A stretch of 64,000 nucleotides of DNA, taken from positions 737,656 through 801,655 of the forward strand of contig NZ_BAABEY010000036.1 in assembly GCF_039540405.1 (NCBI RefSeq). The letters are read 5' to 3'. Below the pieces are notes generated by a model. That model was not told where the DNA came from. It did not search any database and saw only the letters and a program-made list of their open reading frames with translations. The DNA is from Ravibacter arvi. GTDB lineage: Bacteria > Bacteroidota > Bacteroidia > Cytophagales > Spirosomataceae. The first letter of the stretch is position 1. Each line of letters starts with the position of its first letter. Of this stretch, positions 9,501 through 17,634 are shown piece by piece. Position numbers and translations under genes: made by a program.

Positions 9501-10762
9501 ATAACGAGCAGGGCTATGTGGAAGTCTGGGACGGGGCTGAGTGGCGGATCCTGAAAAATTACTGCCAGTCGGGCTGTGCTGAAGCCGGCTCCCGGGGCAG
9601 TTGGACCAGTCCCGAACAGGTGACCATTGATATTCCCGAAGCCTATGCCAATCCGCAGATGAAAATACGGTTCAGGTACGAGGGGAGGTATGACTACTAT
9701 TGGGCCGTTGATAATATACGTGTCTCCAGTTCGCATTCTAGCCGGGTTCAAACGGCCGCCAACGCCAACCAGGGAGATACACAATATCTCGGTCCTTATG
9801 CAACGGTAGCTTTCTATGACGTATCGACCGGTAACCTTATGGCGAAAATCAAAAACCTGAGCAGTCATGACTACGGTTGCACCACCGTGGAAATCGACCG
9901 GGCCGGTGCTGATGAAACGACCTGGTTTGGTGAGCATAAAATCACCAATAAAACCTTCAAGGTGACGCCAACCGTCAACAACGCCAATGGGCTTTATGAA
10001 ATTACGTTGTATTACGCAGGAACAGAACTGGTCAATTTCAATACTTCCCAGATACGATCAATGGGTAAAAATCCGGATCGCATTGAAAACGGCGATATAA
10101 ACCTGAGTTCCTGGGTGGAGGCAAGCGCTGCCACCGTTCTCGACGCGGATTATGCTTTTAGTGCCATTTTCAATACCGGATTTTCGGGGTTCGGGTTATC
10201 AGATGCATTACCGGGCGGCTCGTTGCCTGTTAACCTGGTCAGTCTCAACGCCACCGGTACGGTGGAAGGAAATCTGATCAGCTGGAAGACGGCTTCGGAG
10301 TACAACAGTGATTTTTTTCAGGTGGAAAGGTCCGCAGACGCTACCCATTTTACGACTATTGCAAGAGTGGGCGGCAGCGGGTTTAGCGACCAGGTAAAAA
10401 ATTATTCTTTCCTGGATGCCGTCCATTCTGCCGGGAGGATGTACTATCGGCTAAAGGCGGTCGACCTGGACGGAACCCATACCTATTCCCAAATCGTGAC
10501 TGTCAAAGGTACGGCAGCCGGCATTCGGTTCGGACCCAACCCGGTGCAGCGCTCGATTAGTGTGACCCTACCGGGCAGCGATGCCCAACCGGTTCAGCTG
10601 GGCGTCTTCAGCCTTACCGGTCAGCTGGTCCTCAGGCAGGATAACCTCAGGGCCCGGAACGGAGTGGTGGAACAGGATCTGAGTAACCTTCAGGCCGGTG
10701 TTTACAAAATTGTTGTTCGGAAAGCCGGGATACAGCACGTTTTCTCGGTCGTGAAGTTATAG
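6518..10762 (+). CDS. Secreted M4 (thermolysin-family) metallopeptidase with lectin/Calx-beta modules and T9SS tail
   Basis: 1414 residues from a GTG start that gives a good signal peptide (VKKLVFFCAALLQCAAHSGY). An FTP/PepSY propeptide spans about residues 40-230 (QQYYQGVPVFDGILKFHYD). The M4 catalytic domain follows: H334-E-W-A-H338 binds zinc, and E358 lies exactly 20 residues after H338, as in thermolysin. VHSNSGVPNHAYAL supplies the later active-site region. After about residue 560 come a jelly-roll/MAM-like domain (FYEDFENGFAGSGW), a Calx-beta module (about 800-910, ending ELTIVDDD), a second jelly-roll domain and a fibronectin-like module. The end is a T9SS type A domain (FGPNPVQRSISV, then LQAGVYKIVV). 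It should act outside the cell as an endopeptidase, with accessory domains probably binding surfaces or glycans. It is much longer than a bare M4 enzyme (about 500 residues). Confidence 0.93.
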   Translation: MKKLVFFCAALLQCAAHSGYTQKNPASEISSFIARTGAQVTVNGATGTPGFIRMAAGTDLPLEGVGVRDNSFAFLKRNPGIFGIRQDKDQFDVKTVARDQFGMEHVILQQYYQGVPVFDGILKFHYDLRSALRAVNGNFIPEIELSTTPLLSEREAGRNALSLVAGQKKLLSEFLEVANCKLFIFQKGLAQGYKGTQYLAYEVEVSNRADIREFVYVDAHSGSVIEQFTGMAGALDRRLYNQTYSETSPNVNLIWKEGDPFPGALNNWQQSSVISAGHTYNLFKTAFGYESFNGANAPMISTHNNPGISCPNANWNGISANYCDKTASDDVVAHEWAHAYTEYTSGLIYAWQAGALSESFSDVWGETVDLLNGYMDENESPLTLRGKGCATTSRWLIGEKATAFSSAVRDMWDPNCKGDPGRVGDAYYRCFDLDGGGVHSNSGVPNHAYALFVDGGVYNGYTIDGVGLTKAAHIWWRAQSHYLSKTSNFKAFADALQAAGSDLVGIPLPALVVTSDVPSPSGEIITLQDLNELRKVIGAVELYQENHCGFPPMFEAVAPLCEGAKKDLALFYEDFENGFAGSGWTVSGHPLNGASLTPWQIKENVYGRPGKVAFAPDGPYGNCAYQNSPAGKVVLESPRINIPAGTTGPFVLAFDHLVALDESWSGGNLKYSLDDGGSWFLLPETAFIANAYNRPIHMGYYNNPLQGERAFSAGNQGDLKSDWGTSVVDLSVLGLAAPGSIKLRWELGTIACRGIEGWYIDNVSVYSCAVTPAVHFAEAGSCVVESEADMMGENCMDFVDRKITVRIDKAPSHPVTVTLVADPSSKAQRGETGDFIILAPETVILDAGHLSRDFTVRIFNDASIEGDETVRFTYLLNANGGNGYAGSERQAYELTIVDDDLPPGNTTTKLLDAHFNTGRQEWVVKNYGPTNHTWTRTQFSANWLDPAGRPLFFVNSDVGNILLNESLESPPFNTVGRKNLKVSFVHYFRVYDIGYNEQGYVEVWDGAEWRILKNYCQSGCAEAGSRGSWTSPEQVTIDIPEAYANPQMKIRFRYEGRYDYYWAVDNIRVSSSHSSRVQTAANANQGDTQYLGPYATVAFYDVSTGNLMAKIKNLSSHDYGCTTVEIDRAGADETTWFGEHKITNKTFKVTPTVNNANGLYEITLYYAGTELVNFNTSQIRSMGKNPDRIENGDINLSSWVEASAATVLDADYAFSAIFNTGFSGFGLSDALPGGSLPVNLVSLNATGTVEGNLISWKTASEYNSDFFQVERSADATHFTTIARVGGSGFSDQVKNYSFLDAVHSAGRMYYRLKAVDLDGTHTYSQIVTVKGTAAGIRFGPNPVQRSISVTLPGSDAQPVQLGVFSLTGQLVLRQDNLRARNGVVEQDLSNLQAGVYKIVVRKAGIQHVFSVVKL

Positions 10763-10767
10763 CCGGT

Positions 10768-10805
10768 ACCCGGGGAGAGCGCCATGGCAGGCCGCTCCCC
10801 CGGGT
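10768..10805. terminator. Probable bidirectional terminator between convergent genes
   Basis: An imperfect inverted repeat, ACCCGGGGAGAGCG against CGCTCCCCCGGGT, lies between the protease stop (10762) and the LuxR-type stop (10824). GC content is high and T tracts are weak, so the strength is uncertain. Confidence 0.5.
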
Positions 10806-10823
10806 TCGGAGGGATGTTTTTAT

Positions 10824-11495
10824 CTATTGGTAAGCCAGGCGCGGCTTTACGGCTTTTGAGAACAGTTGATGAAGCGTCAGTATGTCTTGCGTATTGGTTT
10901 TTCGAAAAATACTTTTCTTGATCATACTGACTGTCGAAGGTTTTTTGCCGGTTTGGGCCGCGATATTGGTAATTCTCTGCCCCTCTGAGAGCATTCGTGC
11001 TATTTCCAGCTCGGTTTTGGTAAGTTTCGAGAGCAGTTTGTTCCAGTTTTGAAACGACTCTTTTTCCTGGTCAATCAGGCTATCGAACACTCCTTGCAAC
11101 AGCTGTTTTGAAAGAAAAATCTGGCCGGAATAGACAGTCTGGATACAGGCAAAAATTGATTGGGCATTACTGTCGCTTGTGAGGTATCCCAATACCCCCC
11201 ACCGGAAAATTTGTGATGAAATGGCGCGGATGGCCGGGTTAGCCTGCGTTTCGGCCACTATCAGCCGCGATGCCGGGTATCGTTGGGTAATTTGCTCCAG
11301 TTGAGCAATCAGTTCTTCCGGCTGTTGGTCCTGCGAAATACAAAGTATAACTACCTCGGGCGGGAATTTCGCCGAAGCGCCTGAATCCCGGATATCCGCA
11401 ATTTTTTCTATTTCTGCATCTGCAATCTGCTGCCGGATGATTACACCGATCCCTATACCAAATACGTCGCTTTTAGAGATAACAACAACTTTCAT
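10824..11495 (-). CDS. LuxR/NarL-type regulator with pseudo-receiver domain (paralogue of 5486-6136)
   Basis: 223 residues. The N-terminal 120 residues follow the receiver pattern but begin MKVVVISKSDVFGIG, without the acidic pair. The beta-3 strand is EVVILCISQDQQ with Cys52 at the phospho-Asp position. The C-terminal HTH (LTKTELEIARMLSEGQRITN, then STVSMIKKSIFRKTN) aligns closely with the paralogue at 5486-6136. It probably does not respond to a histidine kinase by ordinary phosphorylation. It lies 77 bp downstream of the hybrid sensor gene on the same strand and convergent to the M4 protease. DNA binding is well supported. The signal and targets are unknown. Confidence 0.85.
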   Translation of the reverse strand: MKVVVISKSDVFGIGIGVIIRQQIADAEIEKIADIRDSGASAKFPPEVVILCISQDQQPEELIAQLEQITQRYPASRLIVAETQANPAIRAISSQIFRWGVLGYLTSDSNAQSIFACIQTVYSGQIFLSKQLLQGVFDSLIDQEKESFQNWNKLLSKLTKTELEIARMLSEGQRITNIAAQTGKKPSTVSMIKKSIFRKTNTQDILTLHQLFSKAVKPRLAYQ

Positions 11496-11572
11496 ATCCG
11501 CTTGTCTTTCTGTTAAATCCGGGCATTTACCATGCCTTTTGTGTGTTTTGAAAAACAGATCTCGCCACGGGG

Positions 11573-14500
11573 CTAAACCTGCCGGTCATTTTCCTCATCG
11601 GAGGGTGTTTTTTTCCTGATATCGCTTGGCTTTTGATCAAATGTTTTTCGGAATTCCTTGCTAAAGTATTTGCTGTCTTCAAACCCGACCATATTGGCGA
11701 CCTCATTTACATTGTATACCCCGGATTCGAGTAGTTGCATGGCCCGTTTCATCCGGATTTTTTTTGTAAATTCATTCACGGTCATCCCGGTCAGCGCGCG
11801 GAGTTTCCGGTATAAAACCGATACGCTGATCCCGGTTTCAAAAGCCATTTCGTTTACTCCGAAGTCCGCTTCGGAAATATGCCTGAGCACAAGTTTCTTC
11901 AGGCTGAGAAGGAATGCTTCGTCGGGATCGTTTACTACCGGTTCATCCGGCTCGTAGGATATGGATTGACTGTTCTTTTCCTTTAGCCGTTCTCGTATGC
12001 TGATCAGGTTATTGACCTGTAACTCCAGGACCCGGAAGTCGAACGGCTTGATGAGGTAGGCATCTGCACCTGCCTGAAAGCCTTCCATCATTTGTTGGGT
12101 CGTGCTTCTGGCTGACACCAGGATGATGGGAATATGCCGGGTATGGAAATCGGATCTCAGGCTTTTGCAAACTTCCAGTCCATTCATTTCGGGCATCATC
12201 ACATCGCATACGATCATGTCGGGCATGTGTTCCCGGGCAAGTTCAAGACCTTTTTTTCCATTTTCAGCTTCCAGTGTCCGGTAGCTGTCGCGGAGGGCCT
12301 CAATGCCGAAAGCACGAAGCTCGTCGTTGTCGTCAATTATGAGAAGTGTATGCTTTTGCGGGTCGTTGATCGGGTCATTTTCGGGTTTAATGCTACTGTA
12401 TTCCATAAGGTTTGCACTTGTGTGATGGGCGATGGTGGGTTCTGTGAGATCTGATTCTAAAAAGTGAGTTTTTCCTTTTCGGAGCGTGAGTTGGAAGCAG
12501 GTCTCGCCGTCGTGTGACGACGTTTTTTGCCTGCTGGTTACTTCCAGTTTTCCCTGGTGCTGACCGGCGATTTCCTTTGAAAGCGCCAGCCCGATGCCGT
12601 AGCCGGTATTCCCGGAAGTGTTTTCATATACCTGGTAAAAGTTGGTAAAAAGGTGACCAATATGTTCGGGCGCTATGCCTTGTCCATTGTCCTGCACGGT
12701 AATTTTGATTTCCTCTGCTTCTTCCTGTACGGTAACTACGACCTGACCGCCTTCCTGCGTGAATTTGAAGGCATTGCCCAAAAGGTTGTACAAGACCTTC
12801 TGGATTTGTGAAATATCAAACCATGCACTGACGACCGGGGAGGAGGTCTCGAGCCGGGCGGTAATTTCCTTTTCGGCCGCAACGTGCTCAAATGAAGCCA
12901 TCACGTTCCGGAGTACCGCTACAATGTTGTGCTCGGACACAAAGAGTTTTATTTTATTTCCCTGGATTTTCCTGAAATCAAGCAGTTCGTTGACCAGCAC
13001 CATGAGCCGGTCGGAATTGTTTCGCGCATATACGAGGAAATTCCTTATTGCGCTGCCTTCCGTTGTCAATTCGAAGGCTTTTCCAACCGGGCCTGAAATG
13101 AGTGTAAGATGGGTCCGTATTTCATGCGAGATGTTGGTGAAAAAATCCAGCTTGGCCTGATACAATTCGTTTTCCTGCCTGGCCGTTCTTTTAAGCCACA
13201 GAAAGCGGTTCAGGGCATAGATTGCTCCTGCCGCCAGCAGGGCATAAACCACGTACGCATACCAGGTGTTCCACCAGGGCGGGAGCACTTCCACACGGAC
13301 CTTAAGCGGTTCCGGCATCCAGTAGCCGTCACCATTTGCGGCTTTTACCATAAACGTATAGGTCCCGGGAGAAAGGTTGGTATAGGTGGCGCTCGGATTA
13401 TCTACATAGTTCCAGTTTTTCTCGAAACCGGAGAGCTTATACGCAAACCGGTTCTGATGGGATTTCGGATAGCTTAAAAGTGCAAAGTCGAGGGTAAAGA
13501 CGTTCTGGTCGTGACGAAAAACAAGCTTGTTTTCCCGGCTGATTTCCTTCTGAAAAATCCCGGAATTGTCTTTCAAATCTGTTTTTTTGTTAAACAACTT
13601 CAGTGAGGAGATCACTATTTTCGTCGGGGTGGTGTCGAGTGAAACGCTTTCCGGATGAAAGAAAAAAGGACCTTTGTTGGTGGGGTAGAAAAAAGCGCCT
13701 TCACGCGTGAGGAATCCGGCATTTACGCGAAGTGTCGATTTTTGTGGCAGGCCGTCGGCTTCTCCAAAGTATTGAATGCTTTTTCGGTCGGGGTGGAACC
13801 GGATGAGGCGGGGTTCGGAGCTCAACCAGAGAAACCCGTCTTTGTCGCACATGATATCAGTTAATACCGTGTTGTCTGCGAATTCCGGGGTGGGCCGGAA
13901 TTGGTTGGACCGGCGGTCCAGCAACCATAGCATATCGGAAGTAACCGCCCAAATCCGCCCGGAACTGTCTTCGGCAACTCTCCACACATCATGTACGTCG
14001 CCGTCGTCTTCGTTTATTTTCATGGACCGCAGGCCGCTGCCGTTTTTGGGCAGGAAAAGAACTTCTTTCTTACCGCCAAACCATGTATTGCCTTCCGAGT
14101 CTTTCGAGGCGCTGGCAACCCGCGCCCCGATTCCGGGCCGGAAATTACCTGTTTCCTTGTCGAATAAAAACGAGCCGAACGGGCCGTGCACCATCAATTC
14201 GCCGTTACCGGCGGCCAGGAAACCGGTGATCCGTCCCTTTTTTTTGAATTTTTCCGGAAATGGGTAGTCCTCTCGTTTTTTGGTTTGCAGGTTTAAACGG
14301 CTCACGATAGAGTTCCCCCCACACCAGAGTATCTGTTCCCTGTCGAGATAGAAACGGTTGTATCGCATGGCGTAGGGGAGGTCGATGGGGTAAGAAGCCT
14401 TCACTTCATGCCGATCATTAAACACCACCAGTTGTTTCTGGTTATCTGAAATCCCCCAGATGTTTCCATCCGCGCCTACGCCATACCAGCCGTCGGCGAA

Positions 14501-15577
14501 CTGGCTGGTAAGCTTGCTGTTATTCCCGGCCAGGAGTTTGGTAAACGGATCCGGAGCGACAGAGGTATAATGGATGCCAGCGTTATAGCTACCCAGCCAG
14601 AGTCCGTGCTGCCGATCAATAAACCCGCTGACAACCATGGGGTCGGTGAGCGAATTGGGATAGGGCGAATCATTCCCGTACCAGGTGGCATGTCCGGTAT
14701 GCTCGTCATAAGAGACGATGCCGTCAAAGGTAGTGATCCAGATCTTTCCTTTGCCATCAGGCAGGATGGCTGAGACGACGGGCTTCCGTTTGCCCGCACG
14801 CGAGAAAAAAGGGGGCTCCTGAAGGCTTCCACCGACAGGGTCCAGGCACTTTAGATCACCCGATTCGGTTCCGACCCAGATTTTGTTGTTATTATCGCAA
14901 TAAATCGACGCTACGTCATTTTCCTGAGGGTACGGGCTGCCCGGGTGAACCTGGAAGCGTTTCGTTATTTTCCCGTTGTGGTCCATGCATACTACGCCCT
15001 TGGCGGTCCCCAGCCATGTCTCACCGTTTTTTCCGGTGCTTATGGCGCGTATTATATTGGCGCGCGGGTCGCTTGCGTCAATCATAATATGACGGAAAGC
15101 GGGTTGCCCCCCGCTATTTTCCAGAATGCTCAGACCATGCTCCGTCCCAACCAGGAGCCTGCTCCGGCTGTCTTCGTGAAGGCAATTCACGGTGTCGCTT
15201 GCAATACCGGTTAAGTCGTCCCGGTGACGAAACGAGGAAAAGGTGTCGAGCTCTCTGTTGTATAAGACCAGCCCAATATGCGTGCCGATCCATATCCGGT
15301 TTTTTGAATCACAAAGTATGCTTGTCAGATAGTTGGCCGGAAGACTGCCTGACCGGGACCGGTCATGGTAGTAACGCCTGAAGCTTTGTGAGTCATACCG
15401 GAGAAGCCCGCGCGTGGTAGCGAACCAAATAAACCCTTCCTGGTCCTGTGTAATGTCAACCGCAACATCTTGTTCTCCGCCCTGAACCCTGGTAAAAAAA
15501 ACAGAGGCAAAGGCTGTATTAGCTGCGCCAGTAGAAATCAGGCAGGCTATTACAAAATATACAAAAGTGGGTTTCAC
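11573..15577 (-). CDS. Hybrid two-component system regulator (one-piece sensor kinase/AraC regulator)
   Basis: 1334 residues. A signal peptide (1-24) precedes a periplasmic sensor of two seven-bladed propellers built from Reg_prop repeats (WFATTRGLLRYD, WIGTHIGLVLYN and similar) and a Y_Y_Y Ig-like domain (YTNLSPGTYTFMVKAANGDG). One membrane helix follows (WYAYVVYALLAAGAIYALN). The cytoplasmic part has HisKA (phospho-His818), HATPase_c (LLGNAFKFTQ, DNGQGIAP, GYGIGLAL), a receiver with D1125 (VCDVMMPEMNG) and a C-terminal AraC HTH (about 1225-1325). This is the classic Bacteroidota HTCS design that senses oligosaccharides and controls a utilization locus. Here no SusC/D pair is adjacent. The conserved Pro after HEIRT is His823, which is unusual. 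The start gives a proper signal peptide. Confidence 0.93.
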   Translation of the reverse strand: MKPTFVYFVIACLISTGAANTAFASVFFTRVQGGEQDVAVDITQDQEGFIWFATTRGLLRYDSQSFRRYYHDRSRSGSLPANYLTSILCDSKNRIWIGTHIGLVLYNRELDTFSSFRHRDDLTGIASDTVNCLHEDSRSRLLVGTEHGLSILENSGGQPAFRHIMIDASDPRANIIRAISTGKNGETWLGTAKGVVCMDHNGKITKRFQVHPGSPYPQENDVASIYCDNNNKIWVGTESGDLKCLDPVGGSLQEPPFFSRAGKRKPVVSAILPDGKGKIWITTFDGIVSYDEHTGHATWYGNDSPYPNSLTDPMVVSGFIDRQHGLWLGSYNAGIHYTSVAPDPFTKLLAGNNSKLTSQFADGWYGVGADGNIWGISDNQKQLVVFNDRHEVKASYPIDLPYAMRYNRFYLDREQILWCGGNSIVSRLNLQTKKREDYPFPEKFKKKGRITGFLAAGNGELMVHGPFGSFLFDKETGNFRPGIGARVASASKDSEGNTWFGGKKEVLFLPKNGSGLRSMKINEDDGDVHDVWRVAEDSSGRIWAVTSDMLWLLDRRSNQFRPTPEFADNTVLTDIMCDKDGFLWLSSEPRLIRFHPDRKSIQYFGEADGLPQKSTLRVNAGFLTREGAFFYPTNKGPFFFHPESVSLDTTPTKIVISSLKLFNKKTDLKDNSGIFQKEISRENKLVFRHDQNVFTLDFALLSYPKSHQNRFAYKLSGFEKNWNYVDNPSATYTNLSPGTYTFMVKAANGDGYWMPEPLKVRVEVLPPWWNTWYAYVVYALLAAGAIYALNRFLWLKRTARQENELYQAKLDFFTNISHEIRTHLTLISGPVGKAFELTTEGSAIRNFLVYARNNSDRLMVLVNELLDFRKIQGNKIKLFVSEHNIVAVLRNVMASFEHVAAEKEITARLETSSPVVSAWFDISQIQKVLYNLLGNAFKFTQEGGQVVVTVQEEAEEIKITVQDNGQGIAPEHIGHLFTNFYQVYENTSGNTGYGIGLALSKEIAGQHQGKLEVTSRQKTSSHDGETCFQLTLRKGKTHFLESDLTEPTIAHHTSANLMEYSSIKPENDPINDPQKHTLLIIDDNDELRAFGIEALRDSYRTLEAENGKKGLELAREHMPDMIVCDVMMPEMNGLEVCKSLRSDFHTRHIPIILVSARSTTQQMMEGFQAGADAYLIKPFDFRVLELQVNNLISIRERLKEKNSQSISYEPDEPVVNDPDEAFLLSLKKLVLRHISEADFGVNEMAFETGISVSVLYRKLRALTGMTVNEFTKKIRMKRAMQLLESGVYNVNEVANMVGFEDSKYFSKEFRKTFDQKPSDIRKKTPSDEENDRQV

Positions 15578-15968
15578 GGAACTAGTAAAATATACTAAAA
15601 GACTCGGTAATAACTTGTAGAACTTTTGTGAAATAATGTTCTAGTCGGAGAATAAACAAGCATAATTCCGCCCGGGGAAATTATTACAAGAATTTCTAAC
15701 CTAAATGGCAAGAAAAACACACCAAACGCACCTGCCCCCTGCCGGCATTCGCCGGCAGGGGGCAGGTGCGTTCCATAGGACAGGAGACTCTAATAAGGGG
15801 TATGTCTCAAAAAGGGTAGAGAGAATGGGCGGACTGACACTTATTTACAAAAAAAAATCGATGCCTTTTTCGAAAAATAGAAGAACAAGTATTTCTACCC
15901 GGGTTGACAAAAATAGACTACCCCCGCGTCGCGTCTATTGTAGTTTTCTGCCTTAGGGAAAATCCCGC
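15578..15968. other. Intergenic region upstream of the hybrid regulator
   Basis: 391 bp between two minus-strand genes. It contains the strong hairpin at 15725-15772 and a shorter inverted repeat TAGAAC...GTTCTA at about 15619-15644 near the regulator start. Several short direct/inverted motifs are rich in TTCTACC. No coding frame is convincing. Confidence 0.5.
15725..15772 (-). terminator. Very strong 22-bp perfect hairpin, terminator-like on the minus strand
   Basis: 22 bases (AACGCACCTGCCCCCTGCCG plus GC) are followed by ATTC and their exact reverse complement. On the minus strand the hairpin is followed by TGGTGTGTTTTTCTT, so it fits a terminator insulating the hybrid regulator from the upstream gene. 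The stem is longer than most terminators, and a mobile REP-type or MITE relic remains possible. Confidence 0.55.
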
Positions 15969-15994
15969 TCACTTGAATTGGAAAATGAGCGGGA
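15963..15994 (-). terminator. Terminator overlapping the stop codon of the membrane-protein gene
   Basis: TCCCGCTCA and TGAGCGGGA form a 9-bp stem around the last codons of the minus-strand gene ending at 15969. On the minus strand it is followed by TTTTCCCT. A terminator sharing the stop codon is compact but plausible. Confidence 0.5.
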
Positions 15995-17270
15995 AAATGA
16001 ATGTCACTATGATCGTCCATAGTGTATAGAGGGGAAGGTAAGCGGAAATGACTTTCCCGACGGATGAAAGTTCTGTTTTGCCGGCTGCAACTCTGAAGAG
16101 CCGGATGGTTACAAGTACCAGGTTTCCGAGGATAAGGAGGTTTGCGCCGAGCACAGCCGTGCGGTTGGGGGTAAATCCCCATTCCGAGATGCGGAAGAGT
16201 ATCGCGGAGAGTGCTATCCCGTTGATGAGGATGGTTATTACTGACAAGCCGAGTAATACCCCTGTTGTCAACCTGTTTTTTTGTTTCCCGGCACTCTCCG
16301 CTATTGAAAAGAAAATGATGCCGATAACCGCTAGCAGGAGCAGATTGAAGAAGATCAGGAACTCACGGTCGGTGTAGGGGTTTTTGCCGGTACCGATAAT
16401 GGCGATCAGGTAGACCACCAGGATAATGAGAACCAGCGGGCTGAATATCCTGGCGATAGCAGGTGACACCTTATTAACCAGTTGCGGGTTGGAACTAACG
16501 AGGTAGGTAGCTACGATCGGCGCCGCGGCCAGTCCCAATACCGCTACATTGTCAAAGTAGAATTTTTCGATTCTGATCCCGATCAGTTCGAAAAGCCCTA
16601 TGGTGAACGCACTCATAAGACCGCCGGCTATCAGGATAAGTCCGGTCATGATCACCCATTCTCCGTTGTATCTCAGGAAGTTTAACCTCCTGCCGAGGTC
16701 GAAGGCGTTGTTGCCGCTAAACGCCAAGCCTAAAAGCGACCAGAGAAAAAGTATCAAATGGATGCCGGATAGTACCAGGGTATCGCTTTTCAGGGTTTTC
16801 GGGAAAACGTTGATAAATATCAGGGATGCAGCTATTGTACCAAACAGAAATAGAATACGGGGTTGACGGAGGTTATTTTTCCAGGTGAAATATGCGGTAA
16901 GGATCGGGAAGACGATGAAACCGATGTTCCGTTGATAGAAATACTCCTCGTCGATGCCGAAAATAGAAGGGATTTTTGCCAGGAATCCGGCGAGCAATGA
17001 TGCCGCCAGCAGCAGCCACAGCTCGGTACTTGTGCCCCAGTTGAGTTCCTCACCCTCGTACCTGAGCCGCTCGTTCCAACTTTCTGCAAGCAGGTTTCCT
17101 TTCCATTCAGGGTATAGTTTTAAAAAAGAGTCCCTGAAGGCGACCTTATCCCGGCGGTACATTTTTTCCAGGTATGCCGGATCGTCGAAATGTGCGCGTA
17201 TATCGTCTGTCATGGGCCTCGCTTTGTCAGAGGACCGGTTCTCGTCGGAAGTATTGCGGGTATCAGTCAT
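15969..17270 (-). CDS. Polytopic membrane protein, DUF4153-like
   Basis: 433 residues. The N-terminal about 75 residues are polar and charged. Roughly 11-12 hydrophobic helices follow through to the C-terminus (ELWLLLAASLLAGFLAKIPS, NIGFIVFPILTAYF, and a final WTIIVTFIFPLIFQFK). Layout and gene neighbourhood resemble Bacteroidota DUF4153-type membrane proteins that lie beside a small winged-helix regulator. The biochemical role of that family is not known to me. An internal Met at residue 20 (MTDDIRAHF) is an alternative start. The gene follows the regulator 17335-17634 on the same strand, with a 23-bp operator-like site (17297-17319) between them. It may belong to the same operon but have its own regulated promoter. 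Confidence 0.75.
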   Translation of the reverse strand: MTDTRNTSDENRSSDKARPMTDDIRAHFDDPAYLEKMYRRDKVAFRDSFLKLYPEWKGNLLAESWNERLRYEGEELNWGTSTELWLLLAASLLAGFLAKIPSIFGIDEEYFYQRNIGFIVFPILTAYFTWKNNLRQPRILFLFGTIAASLIFINVFPKTLKSDTLVLSGIHLILFLWSLLGLAFSGNNAFDLGRRLNFLRYNGEWVIMTGLILIAGGLMSAFTIGLFELIGIRIEKFYFDNVAVLGLAAAPIVATYLVSSNPQLVNKVSPAIARIFSPLVLIILVVYLIAIIGTGKNPYTDREFLIFFNLLLLAVIGIIFFSIAESAGKQKNRLTTGVLLGLSVITILINGIALSAILFRISEWGFTPNRTAVLGANLLILGNLVLVTIRLFRVAAGKTELSSVGKVISAYLPLYTLWTIIVTFIFPLIFQFK

Positions 17271-17296
17271 GGTAACCGGATTGTTTGGGTGAGATG

Positions 17297-17319
17297 AAAA
17301 GTACTTTTTTTTTCAAAGT
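17297..17319 (-). promoter_or_regulatory. Operator-like palindrome, second copy (AAAAGTACTTTT)
   Basis: AAAAGTACTTTT is a perfect 12-bp palindrome and continues as a T run to CAAAGT. The whole 23-bp block differs at one position from 18251-18273, which also lies ahead of a gene in the same cluster. It sits 27 bp upstream of the 17270 start. The -7 equivalent here (ACACTTTG on the minus strand) is poorer than at the first copy. Autoregulation by the neighbouring winged-helix protein is inference. Confidence 0.55.
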
Positions 17320-17334
17320 GTATATTAAAAAAAA

Positions 17335-17634
17335 TTACTCCTGGGCGGCGATCAGGTTTTCAAGGGCCTGGAGGTGTTTTTGAAAAGCAGTTTTGCCGGC
17401 GGGGGTTACCGCGTAGCTGGTATTGGGTTTCTTTCCGATGAAGGTTTTGTTGACACTGATGTATTTTTCTTTTTCCAGCGCTTTTAAATGAGTGGCAAGA
17501 TTCCCGTCGGTCAGGTTCAGGAATTCTTTTAGGGAATTAAAATCCAGGCTGTCATTTACGGCAAGCGCCGACATGATGCCGAGTCGGATCCTGCTTTCAA
17601 AGGCTTTGTTTAAATCGTCGATCAGTGTTTTCAC
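17335..17634 (-). CDS. Small winged-helix transcriptional regulator (MarR/ArsR-like, HTH_27 type)
   Basis: 99 residues from a GTG at 17634. The frame is open further upstream but only inside the preceding gene. The GTG overlaps that gene's TGA (GTGA), a standard translational-coupling arrangement. The sequence is a compact winged helix: FESRIRLGIMSALAVNDSLD, then LKEFLNLTDGNLATHLKALE (recognition helix region) and a wing KTFIGKKPNTSYAVTPAGK. It ends in a short helix (HLQALENLIAAQE) likely for dimerisation. Proteins of this type usually repress membrane-protein genes next to them. Two identical-looking palindromic sites flank this operon and are good candidate targets. Confidence 0.85.
   Translation of the reverse strand: MKTLIDDLNKAFESRIRLGIMSALAVNDSLDFNSLKEFLNLTDGNLATHLKALEKEKYISVNKTFIGKKPNTSYAVTPAGKTAFQKHLQALENLIAAQE

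Noticed and set aside
9248..9937. 229-codon minus-strand frame within the M4 protease gene
   Set aside because: It is antisense to a well-supported multi-domain protein. It has no signal or domain of its own.
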